DNA of 64,000 nt from Trichoderma breve (lineage: Eukaryota; Ascomycota; Sordariomycetes; Hypocreales; Hypocreaceae), in assembly GCF_028502605.1 (NCBI RefSeq), contig NC_079232.1:1426001-1490000 (forward strand), in the 5' to 3' direction. Below, in pieces: positions 1 to 9,733 of this stretch (position 1 is its first letter; the number at the start of each line of letters is the position of its first letter). The notes beneath the pieces were generated by a model. The model was not told where the DNA came from, did no database searches, and was given only the letters and a program-made list of their open reading frames with translations. Both the position numbers and the translations under genes were made by a program.

Positions 1-1267
1 ATCAATGGCGGGATGCAACACCTTTTCGGGTTTAATGGCAGCTCGTTTCTTCCTCGGCTTGTTCGAGGGTGGCTGTTTGCCTTTATTCAGCGTCATCACG
101 AGCCACTGGTATCGACGAGCTGAGCAGCCAATACGTGTTGCGGCATGGTATGGAACCAACGGCGCCGCTACGATTTTTGCTGCCGCCGTTTCGTATGGTC
201 TGGGGCGCATTGAATCCAAAGTCTTGAGGGAGTGGCAAATGTAAGTACTCATCGCCTGCTTTATAGCTCAGGGGACTTGGTTAACGCAATATCTACTCAG
301 CATCTTTCTCTTCGTTGGCCTTCTCACGGTTGTCTCTGTCCCTTTTATTTACTGGAAACTGGACAACGACATTCTCTCTGCAAGATTTTTGACCGAAGAA
401 GAGAAACCAAAGGCAATCGAGCGGCTTCGCGCCAACCAGACAGGTACCGGGAACCGTGAGTTTAAATGGAACCACGTCATCGAGGCTGCTCTAGAGCCCA
501 AGACTTATCTCTGGTTTGGGATCACGTTGTTGCTCAATATAGGGGCAAGCGTTACCAACACCTTTGGCCCTCTGATCATCAATGGACTTGGCTTTGACAA
601 ATACAAGGCCAGCTTACTCAACATGCCATTTGGAGCCCTCCAAACCATTCTTATCCTTCTCGCAAGCTTTTTGGCTCAAAAAGCAAAGATAAAGGGGGCT
701 GTATTAGCCGTCTTTATGTTGCCAGTTGTGGCCGGACTGGTTATTCTCTACTGTGTTCCACGAGGAGATTCAAGTCAGGGAGCACTACTTGCTGGATACT
801 ATCTTCTGGCCTTCATCTTTGCAGGTAACCCTCTCATCGTCTCCTGGATCGTAGGCAATACTGCTGGAACAACGAAAAAGTCAATCATCATGAGTGTGTA
901 CAACGCGGCGAGCTCTGTCGGTAACATTATCGGCCCTATCCTTTTCAACGACAGAGACGCGCCTGCATATAAACCTGGCCTGCGTTCATGCCTTGGTGTG
1001 TTCTCAGCCTTGGTTGGAGTAATATTAATCCAGTGGGCCAATCTCATTCTTCTCAATAAGTTGCAAGCTAGAGCACGCGTGCGCAACGGAAAGGAGGCAG
1101 TCATCATTGATCGATCTATGCAAAACCACTACCGCACAGCCCGGCATCACGAGAATGGGCTGCTTCAGGATGATGAGGGGCCCGGCGAGAGAGAGGATCG
1201 CACTGGGCAAAACGCCTTCCTGGACCTCACAGACCGCGAGAATGACGAGTTTGTGTACATTTACTGA
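1..1267 (+). CDS. MFS transporter, Dal5/allantoate permease-type (5' partial)
   Basis: C-terminal two thirds of a plasma-membrane major facilitator of the anion:cation symporter group (Dal5/Tna1/Fen2-like), which imports small organic anions such as allantoate, nicotinate or pantothenate. The exact substrate cannot be read from the sequence. The gene enters from the left edge: exon to 240, intron 241-300 (gtaagt..cag, 60 bp), exon 301-1267; the split codon gives an Ile in WQI-IFLFVGLL. Visible signs are the family motif RFFLGLFEGG in the first 25 residues, six or more membrane segments, and the C-terminal signature LDLTDRENDEFVYIY typical of this group. It lies tail-to-tail with the MCT-like transporter, 172 bp away, and is probably part of the same small cluster as the Zn2Cys6 regulator. 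The start lies outside the window. Confidence 0.9.
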
Positions 1268-1439
1268 AAAAAAGAGAGTTGAAGCAACTATAATATCTGT
1301 CTTCCTAAATAAACGCCGAGCCTCTATTATAATTTCTATTTCCCAAATACCAGTGAGCTGAGATATACCTTCCAATCTTATTCTCATCCCGATTTCCTTT
1401 CTAAAACTTCATACGCTTAGCAAATGCTATACAACCGGC

Positions 1440-2814
1440 TCACGATCTGCTGAAAAACCCTTCAGGGGACGCAAGTTTGGCCATAAGAACGACAATGCCA
1501 CCAAAGAGGCACATGGCGCCGCTAAACATGGCTGCTTCAAAAAATCCAACATAATGTTTCACAAAGGCACCATCGATGGGAGGCCCGATCAGTGCACCAA
1601 TGGCACCCAATGCCAGCCCCATGCCGGTATAAGTACCGATATTGCGTGGGTCTTTGGCACATCCTGTGATGGACACCGTTGCTCCGGATATGATCGTCCC
1701 AGAAGTAAAGCCAAAAACCGCAGCATATGCAATGATTCCAGCATTATTATGTGTCGAAGTCATACAGAAAATGACGATACTGGTGATGAAAGACCCAAAG
1801 GCATACACATTCAGCCTCCCGTATTTGTCCGCCAGCACTCCCGGGATAATACGGCCAAACGTAGATGCGGCGTTGAGGATAGCGGGTAAGTAGCCAGCAA
1901 GCGTTGCGCCCATGCCTCGTGACACGGCATATGTTGGAAGGAAGATGATTGGCATAAACATGCCGAGGAAGACGAAAAAGATGGAGATGACGATGAAATT
2001 GAACCTTGCTTCAAGGAATGCTGAAGGGATCAGGAATGATGCGGCGCTTGGTGGCAGACGAGCTCTGAGAACTGCAACAGAAAATGCCATGAATGGTATC
2101 ATTAGAAAACCTATAATCCTCACTGTCCATCCAAAGCCCAGAGAGGTACTGTTGAGCATCCTGGACACGGCAATAGGCATAATGATGCCGCCGATAGAGG
2201 AGCCAGATATCGCCACACCGAAAGCAGCAGCTCTCTTTTTGTCAAAGTACTGCGATAAGCTGCCCATAGCTGGAAATTGCAGGAATCCCATAGTAACGCC
2301 CATGAGAACACCTTGCACGAGCATGATTTGCCAGTATGTCTTGCATAGACTCAACATCATGACGGCGAAAATATAAATGACAGCCGCCGGGTGGATAACC
2401 TGATATATGATCAGTTATGAAAAATCCCCAAGGTGACAGTTGTTGCTCTTTTCATTGAAGCATTATGGATATTGCACATACCTTTGAACCATAGCGATCA
2501 AACATAGGACCTCCAATCATTCCTACAAAGAATTGCAGAAATGCAGATAGGGAACCAATCCAGGCCACATCATCAGGAGATCGGTGGCTCAGTTGGTGAG
2601 TCAGGTAGTACTCCGTAAACGTGCCAAAAGAATTAGAAAACCCCAGACAGCAGAAAAAGATGGAAGCAGCTCCAAGAGCGACGAGCCATGCTCTGAGACC
2701 ACCATCAGGCGCGGGCTCTAGTTCGTCCTTTGACAAAGGCAAGTCTTGCTGACCAAGGCCCGCTTGCTCCTCTGGGAAAGGCGCTGTTTTCTCGTCTGAC
2801 AAAGTGGATGACAT
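1440..2814 (-). CDS. MFS monocarboxylate-transporter-like (MCT/Mch family)
   Basis: Putative plasma-membrane permease of the monocarboxylate porter branch of the MFS (fungal Mch4/Mch5-like; some members carry riboflavin, many are uncharacterised). Two exons: 2814-2482 and 2399-1440, intron 2481-2400 (gtatgt..cag, 82 bp, phase 0), giving 430 residues. The N-terminus is cytosolic and acidic, followed by the family hallmark PDGGLRAWLVALGA at the first membrane helix; about 12 membrane segments follow, with FDKKRAAAFGVAISGSSIGG in the middle, which is characteristic of fungal MCT homologues. ATG at 2814 is the first in frame ahead of the PDGG motif. It is divergently transcribed from the Zn2Cys6 regulator over a 523-bp shared promoter, which suggests the regulator controls it. 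Confidence 0.92.
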
Positions 2815-3337
2815 GATGAAATATGATGCGATTCAAAGCGTCCTTATTTGAATCTGATAAGAACTTGCTTGGGAGTAGTGAATGCGGCTCGATCATGCTG
2901 AAGGAGATGCGATTGATAACCAGGAAACGCTCGTCTCTTATAATAAAAGAAATGGCTGTTCCAGGCCGAAGGAATGACTCGGTCCCCGATTAACGCCATA
3001 TTATTAGACTCCTTAATCCACATCTCGGAGATGGAATTTTGTCATTGAGCTGAAAACTTTCAGCCTGTCCAACAGCCTTTGTCGTAGGATTGCGTGTAAG
3101 TCGGGGTTCTGCCAAATCAGGAAATAGCTGAGTCATATGTCCGAAGTCTTCAGCGGCTGGTAAAAATCAAAATCCGGTCCGACTCGGACTTCAATCCCCA
3201 TCTGGGAATTTCCCGAGTCCGTGAGGTAATGAGCCCGTCCCTCAATCCCTCAACTTCCTTTACCTGCACTGCAACTCAAGTCTTATCGAAAATACCGATT
3301 ACCAAATCTAGAGTTACTCCGAAACGACGGCCAGCCA
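2815..3337. promoter_or_regulatory. Divergent promoter between MCT-like transporter and Zn2Cys6 regulator
   Basis: No gene seen. The 7-mer GACTCGG occurs at 2976-2982 and 3181-3187, and inverted as CCGAGTC at 3213-3219. The last two form a near-palindromic pair separated by 25 bp, with CCG/CGG triplets at their ends (3179-3190 and 3212-3221). Zn2Cys6 proteins typically bind paired CGG triplets, so this is a candidate binding site; that assignment is inference. Confidence 0.45.
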
Positions 3338-5879
3338 ATGGACCATAGACCGAAAACTGTGGTCGTCGAAGTAGAGCGACGACGACGGAGACCTGCGATG
3401 TAAGTATGCACCTCAGCTTCAATCTCATGGCATCTCATCTAATTAGGGGATAAAATAAAACTACAGATCATGTGCGCTCTGTAGAAAACGCAAGCTCAGG
3501 TGTAACAGGCAACGGCCTTGTGGCAACTGTATCCGGTCTAAAACGGAGACCTGCGTCTATGAGAATCACCACCTGGTGGAGCAACCTCTGGCAGCCGGAC
3601 AATCACCTGGACGCAGCCAAATCGGCGTCTTCTCTCTTGAATCTCGCCCTCAAGCACAGTCTCATCTGGATTCCAACCCTAATGACGCGTTGGCAATACG
3701 AAATCACGGCTCAAATGCAGCATCAGGAAACACCATCAGCCCTCTGGCCTCTGGAAGTCAAGATGGGTTAACACTCAGCTTGAGCGCTTCCGATGAGAAC
3801 AGGCCTACTAGTTTCTTCGATCTAGATCGATCTGAAGGTGCGTCAGGGTCTCTGATTCAGTCTGTGGATGCAGTTCCCGACTCGGATTTTCTTGCCAACG
3901 CATCTCACATTACTGGAGGAGCCGTTCATTTTCATCGTGACAACCCGTCAGATTCGACCAATGCCGGACTTATACGGAGCGTCACGCATAAGACTCGGTT
4001 CTTTGGCCAAAGCCATTGGATCAACATCTTCCAGACGGTAGGCAGAACATTTCATCTATCTTTGTTTAGACCCTGAACATCACTCACCTCAATTTCAGTT
4101 CAAAGGCATGTTTGTGATGAATGAGATTCATCTTTTAGAGAGCAAATCCAATGTCTACCCCCTGTTGCTCAAGTGTAAGGCCCTGGCGAGGGTCATTAAA
4201 GCCAAGAGGACCCCTGCCTGGCCGACCATACCAACAAAAGAGTTGCCTGAAAAGCAAGTTTGTGATAAACTCATTGATTGCTATCTGAAGACAACGGAGA
4301 ACATATACAGGATTCTGCATCTCCCGTCTTTCAGGAGGGACTACGAAGAATTATGGGAACCCGGAGCCTATCCTGACATAGCATTCATCGTTCAACTCAA
4401 GCTCATATTGGCCATTGGCGCAATGTCTTATGATGATGAGCTGTCCATGCGCACCCCGGCTATCCGCTGGGTGTACGAAGCGATGACATGGGCAGCAGAA
4501 CCCGAGTTTAAAGCCCGGCTAGGCATTCAGTTTATACAAACTCAGATACTGCTGCTGCTAGCTCGGGAAGCTGTTGGTGTCTCCGGCGACTCAGTCTGGG
4601 TGACAGCAGGCGAGGTAGTCAGGAGGGCTATACACATGGGCCTGCATCGAGATCCGCGTCATCTGCCAAAGCGATCGCTCTTTGCAAATGAGATGCACAG
4701 AAGACTGTGGAACACTATTCTTGAGATGCTCCTAAGAATGAGCCTGACGTCAGGTGGCCCTCCGCTCATTCGCATGGAAGATTTTGACACGGAGACTCCC
4801 GGCAACTTTGACGACGAGCAGCTCATGATCGAGGGCTCAGTCGAGAAACCCGAAAATGAATACACGGGCATGTCCATTGCGGTAGCTCTTCGAAAGACAT
4901 TTGCTGTTCGGCTAATGGTGGTCGGTTTCGTCAACGACCTCTCTTCGTGTGGGACATACGAGAGAACACTGGAACTAGATGCCGAATTACGGTCAGCTTA
5001 CAAGTCTCTCTGCCGGACACTTGGAGGATTCAAATCTCAATCTGGAAGACCGAGCGGTCCTTCTCCGCTAGACTTGCGCTTCGTCGACTTCATTATGCAA
5101 CGACACATATCGGCTCTCCACACACCCTATCTCATCCCAGCCCTGCGCCAAGCAAAATACGCTCTGTCCCGCAAACTCGCCGTCGAAGCCGTTCTCAAGA
5201 CATGGTCCGCAGTCTACCCAACTTCATCAATCATGGCTCCCCAACTGCGCCATAACGGCCCCAGCTTACCCCAGGACGACCTCCTCTCGCGCCTCGCCTG
5301 CTCCGGGCCGGGGTTCTACAGAGTCGCCTCGCTGCAAGCCAGCTTGCTCGTCGCTGCCGAACTCGACAACCAACTCAGAGAGGAGCGTGGTCTCGTCCCT
5401 TCGCCCTTCCGAGCAGACCTCCTCTCCGTCATTCAGGAATCCAGAGAATGGTGCCTCCGCTCCATCAAAGTTGGCGAGACGAACGTCAAGGGCTACATGG
5501 TCAACTGCATCATAGTCGCCCACATAGAAGGCCTAATGAAGGGTCTTGATCCCACAGAAATTCCTCCGCGGTTCCTCAAGGCTGCCGAAGACTCGGTAGA
5601 AGAGTGCCTCGCGATATTAGAAGAAAAAGCCGGTCAAAGCCAGGACGAAGCAGCGGATCCCAGGGATGAATTGGATGTGGGAATACGGCCACAGAGCCCA
5701 GATTGGGATTTCTTGGTAAGAGTCTTCCAAAATCTTGATTCCTCTACCGCTCTCTTATGGCATGTTGCTAACTAATTGACTTTGACGTTCTTGCTTCACA
5801 GGTATCAGACGCCATGTTTGCGTACAACGCCGGCATGTCAGAACCTATGACTTGGATGTTCAGTGAAACTGTGCGATGA
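3338..5879 (+). CDS. Zn2Cys6 fungal-specific transcription factor
   Basis: Nuclear regulator with an N-terminal binuclear zinc cluster and a central fungal_trans regulatory domain. Four exons: 3338-3399, 3467-4037, 4099-5715, 5802-5879; all introns are GT..AG and the protein is 775 residues. The first exon ends just before the zinc cluster. Six cysteines are C23-x2-C26-x6-C33-x5-C39-x2-C42-x7-C50 with a basic RKRKLRC helix, the canonical spacing. A low-complexity linker (about residues 60-200) leads to the regulatory domain, recognisable at YRILHLPSFRRDYEELW and by GEVVRRAIHMGLHRDPRHLP. It sits between two transporters and is divergent from the MCT-like one, so a pathway-specific activator of uptake is likely; the inducer is unknown. 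The short last exon (25 residues) depends on the cag acceptor at 5801. Confidence 0.9.
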
Positions 5880-6068
5880 AGACACAGTACGGAGTAAAGA
5901 ACGTAAACTTAGAGTAATCCCACCTCACATAGAGTGTAACATTATTATGCGTATAATTAGTTCGGAAATATTTCAACTCTTGTATAATATCTACAGTCAT
6001 CATCCATTCACCATTTGCGTAGACAGTGTATGTAGCAATCTACGACAGACTCTTTCAACAACGCAAAT

Positions 6069-6169
6069 GGGCGGATGGTTTAGTGGTATAATTTTCCCTT
6101 AGCATCAAGCAACCTTCGAGCTGCTTAACCGCATGGGAAAGGTCCGGGGTTCGATTCCCCGTTCGTCCA
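6069..6169 (+). tRNA. tRNA-Ala(AGC) with 29-nt intron
   Basis: Cloverleaf: acceptor 6069-6075 pairs with 6162-6168 and includes the G3-U70 wobble pair that is the main alanine identity element; discriminator is A at 6169. The anticodon stem is TTCCC 6094-6098 with GGGAA 6135-6139, anticodon AGC 6101-6103, and the T arm is CGGGG-TTCGATT-CCCCG. An intron at the canonical position after base 37 (6105-6133) contains TGCT, able to pair with the anticodon-plus-37 tetramer AGCA as tRNA splicing expects. The mature length is 72 nt. A run of six T at 6178-6183 is a good Pol III terminator. The D arm (GTTTAGTGGTATAAT) is more like Gly/Pro tRNAs than the usual Ala D arm. Confidence 0.9.
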
Positions 6170-7926
6170 GTTGTTTCTTTTTTGGAGATTTTTTCTCCTC
6201 CTTCTCTTTCTGTGCGATATCCATATTTTTTTTCTTCCAACTTCTTCTCTGTTTCGGCGGGACTCCGGCCGGCTTTAATCGGCGCCGGAGAATCTCGGAG
6301 GTACGTACCTGCAGTAGACACAGAAGAGAGCCCCTCGTTGCTTAGGATAATCGCGTGAAATACTCAAATCGAGCAATACAACGATACCTACCTATATATG
6401 TTTGATGCACTATCAGTCTCAAATAACCGCGTTATCAAGCGAATCATTGCCCAAATGAGGCAGGCAATGCCCTCACCGCTTCGCGTCTATTAATTGATTT
6501 ATACTACTGCCTAATATTAGGATTGATAGTTCAGCAATGCTAGCAAGTTGGGAGCATCCTAGCGTAGACACTTGTCTCAATGCAGATCCAGGAACTTACC
6601 CGGGAAGAACCATAGATTATCTTTTTGTCTTCTATAATGCAAACAGTATAGTACCTGTATGAGTACGGGGTGCTGTAAGTGGGGGTTGCATATATTGGAC
6701 TGGAGACTCATCAGTCTACTGGTCCGTAAGCATTCATGGGCTGAGGCACATGGTAATTATTCCAAAAAGCGGGATGGAAATGTGGCATCACACACGGAGT
6801 AGTTAAGTCGCCGGACTTGGGTACAGACTCAGCGAAGTATGAGAGGTTTCCAGAGAAACAGTTGTGTCTCCCAAAAGAACAGAGCGATGAGATACAACTC
6901 AAGATTGAATATGTTGTGCTTATAGCCCAATACCGACATCCAGCATTAGTTGAGCCTGGACTCGTCGTTTGCCATTTGGGCGGATATTTCTCGCGTTTTG
7001 GAGGGGCAGTCCTTCATCGACCAGGTTCCCGCGGAACAGGATGCGGTGGGGAGGCGGAATGGCGGGGTTCCGGGAAGGCCTGCCAGGAAGCTTGAGCAGG
7101 CATAGCTCCGACCACTCAATGAGAAACCACTCGGGCCTCATCAAGGTCGTGTATGCCCGTTGTTCGTATGCGAGAAGTCATTTGACTCTCAGCTGCCCAG
7201 GGATTCCAACACACATTCCCAACAAGGGGAGGCTATGCCAATGGATGTCAATGGAACCAAACTCGTAAAGAATCCGTAGGGTGAGAAACGATGGCGCCTC
7301 TGCCCCTCAACTCCGTCCTCCCATGCGCCACGTTGATAGGATATGACGTTTGCCGCGCTGAAATCAGGGGAACAGACGGGTGGCCCGCGAACAATGGGCT
7401 GAGCCACAAAGGTGCCGAGCTCCTCTCCACGATTCAAGTCGGGATGCAGGCATTTGTCCAGCTGGCCCAGGGTGTCCCTCCGGTTGTCCTCCTGGCCGTG
7501 GAGACCCTGAGGCCCCGTTTGCCACACTACGTATGTGCTGAGGGCCACCAATCGCGTTATCGTAGCTCTGGAGCTGTTGGTGAGTCCAGATCATCAGATG
7601 GGCGGAAGCCGGACGGTGTGTCCACGTATGGAGGACACCATCACCCCTTGATCCACGCTGCTACGCCATTGAAACTTGCCAAAATAACAACGCAGTAGCC
7701 TCGGGTGCATAATTGTCTGTGTGGCTAAGGGGCAAGGGGTCGTCACGTAGATCATGGAGTGTCCAGAGAAGTGTGAGGCCTCTGACTGACCCATCTTGCG
7801 CAATGTGGCAGCTGTAAGCTTATAAATAGTCCCGTCCCTCCCCATTGAATCCAATTTCTTCTTCTTTCTTTGAATCAAGCACTCTCTTCACAAAATCCAC
7901 AATCACACATCTTCTTCTTATTCACA
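6170..7926. other. Intergenic, with CipC-like promoter at the right end
   Basis: No gene supported. Overlapping open frames of 70-135 codons on both strands around 7.2-7.7 kb have no start context, intron signals or recognisable motif. The last 120 bp hold the TATA box and CT-rich leader of the CipC-like gene. Confidence 0.6.
7821..7828 (+). promoter_or_regulatory. TATA box of CipC-like gene
   Basis: TATAAATA, 99 bp upstream of the start codon, followed by a pyrimidine-rich stretch (TCCCTCCCC, then CTTCTTCTTTCTTTG) typical of fungal transcription start regions. The spacing suits a strongly expressed or inducible gene. Confidence 0.7.
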
Positions 7927-8372
7927 ATGGGTTGGTTCGACGGTATGATGAGTCCCGCAGCCACTCGTGTGACAACGTTTGTCTAACTGGTATTGCAGAT
8001 AACTCTGATCAGGCTCAGGCCTACGAGGAGGTCACCCAGCGACCTCACGAAGCCAAGTGGTCTCACGAGCTCATCGGCGGTGCTGCCGCTTATGAGGCTG
8101 CCAAGGCCTACGAGGACCACGTTGCCCAGAACGGTGAGCAGCATTGTCCTCTTGACTTTTCATATCGCATTTCATATTCTAATCTCAACTGCTTAGGCCA
8201 CCCTGACGAGCACGCCCAGGCCAAGGAGATCCTCGCCGGTGCCATCGGCTTCTTCGTCGACCGCGAGGTTGAGACCAAGGGCCTCGACTTCATCGACCGT
8301 GAGCGTGCTAAGCGCCACGCCCAGGAGCAGGCCGAGCAGCAGCTCAACAACCAGTACGGAGACCGATGGTAA
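7927..8372 (+). CDS. CipC-like small stress/antibiotic-response protein (DUF3759)
   Basis: Small soluble protein of the CipC family, first described as concanamycin-induced in Aspergillus nidulans; the biochemical role is unknown. Three exons: 7927-7942, 7999-8133, 8197-8372, giving 108 residues. The tiny first exon encodes MGWFD; the split codon completes MGWFDDNSDQAQAYEEV, the family's conserved start. Further hallmarks are SHELIGGAAAYEAAKAYEDH and HAQAKEILAGAIGFFVDREV, then a charged helical tail ending in QYGDRW. Length matches the family. A clear TATA box and CT-rich leader suggest high or stress-induced expression, which is inference. Confidence 0.93.
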
Positions 8373-9733
8373 ATACAGTCAGATAGAATAAGAAAAAAAT
8401 CGACAGTATCATTGAAGCCAATCGTTTCGTCTAAGACGCGTGTCTTGATGCGGGGTTGTGAGAACCCCTCCATGAAGCTCTCTCATAAGCTTTGGTGTGT
8501 CCCATAGTCGGTGAGATGATGTTATCTGCTGCACCTGTCTCGCGACTGACGAGCTAGGGGTTCGTAAGCGTGATGAAGCTGCAGTACTGCATGTAGCCGG
8601 CGTGGCAGGGTGCTTCCAGCTCTGCGTGAATTGTGATCAAGTTTCACTGTAAACCAATATAATCCGCCCCTGGGTCTGAGTGACGATAGTGGTTGGCCAG
8701 CCGGGAAACGATTGCCGATTAGCCCCAAGACCATGTCAGTTGCTGCATGTATAGTGGCTGAGAAAGCTTGCTCGCTGGAGAAAGCCTGGCTTGGACCAGC
8801 TTCTGGGTGAAACGCCCAAAGCATCTTCAGCAGCGAAAGGGTCGCTTCAGGGATCTTTAGCGGGGCTCATCGACCAGAGCCACAGCTGGTGGATCGAATC
8901 AGGTCTGGGAGCTTGCCGTGTATCCGGAGGAGTGCTGCGGAGGCTCACCGTTTCCTTCGAGCTTTGCTGTTCTGGCCCTTTTGAGCTAAAGACGCGCCGC
9001 ACGGAACAGCGAACGTGGCTTGCCATCTGAGACTGGACTGGCGCTAATGGGAATAGGAGTTGGGCAGAGGACCCCTCTTGAAGCTATTGCCATTCAGTGA
9101 CCTAGCCTCAAGCCATCAGCGAGAAGACGCCAGAACTTACCATGGAGTCTTTGAGACGGGAATCTTGTGCTTTGGTGGTGGAAGTAATTCTGTGGCGGGC
9201 AGGCTGGTGAATGAATGGTGGAAAGTCCATGCGGTAGCGGACTATCGCAAGTTCCGAAAGGCGGCCAGTACATCCGACATGTACTCTTGACACCTTGATG
9301 ACTGCAGTGCCCATGCAGGGCTCTGGTTTCTATGACGAGCACATTGTAACTTTGGGGCGTCAAGCTGCAGTATATTAATCCCCGCGAGTTCAACAATTAA
9401 GCTTATTCGGGCGTTGCAATAGTCTGTGAGACAGCTGCCAATGGCTGAGTACTCGTATGATCACTGTAAAACCCGAGTTGATTAACCCGGCCCTAATATA
9501 CCAAGGTACATAAGAGCCTCATCATCCACGCAACACACTACTAGGTATCAAGGACCCATTGTGAACAACATTCCATATGACAGCGCTCAACGCTCTCTCT
9601 TTTTCATTTCATCTACATACAACACGCAATAGCTGGCTTAAACATCTAGATATCCTCCCACCAACAAAAACACCTTCACATTTTGTCACCAATAAACATC
9701 CGTTTCTATCGTGGTACTCCAGACCTCAGTCAT
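8373..9733. other. Intergenic, nothing supported
   Basis: Downstream of CipC-like and downstream of glucosidase II (convergent). Several short open frames (75-100 codons) on both strands lack coding signs; no repeat or RNA gene was seen. Confidence 0.6.

Noticed and set aside
7189..7698. Overlapping frames of 120-135 codons on both strands
   Set aside because: GC-rich stretch open on both strands; no leader, intron signals, domain or signal peptide.
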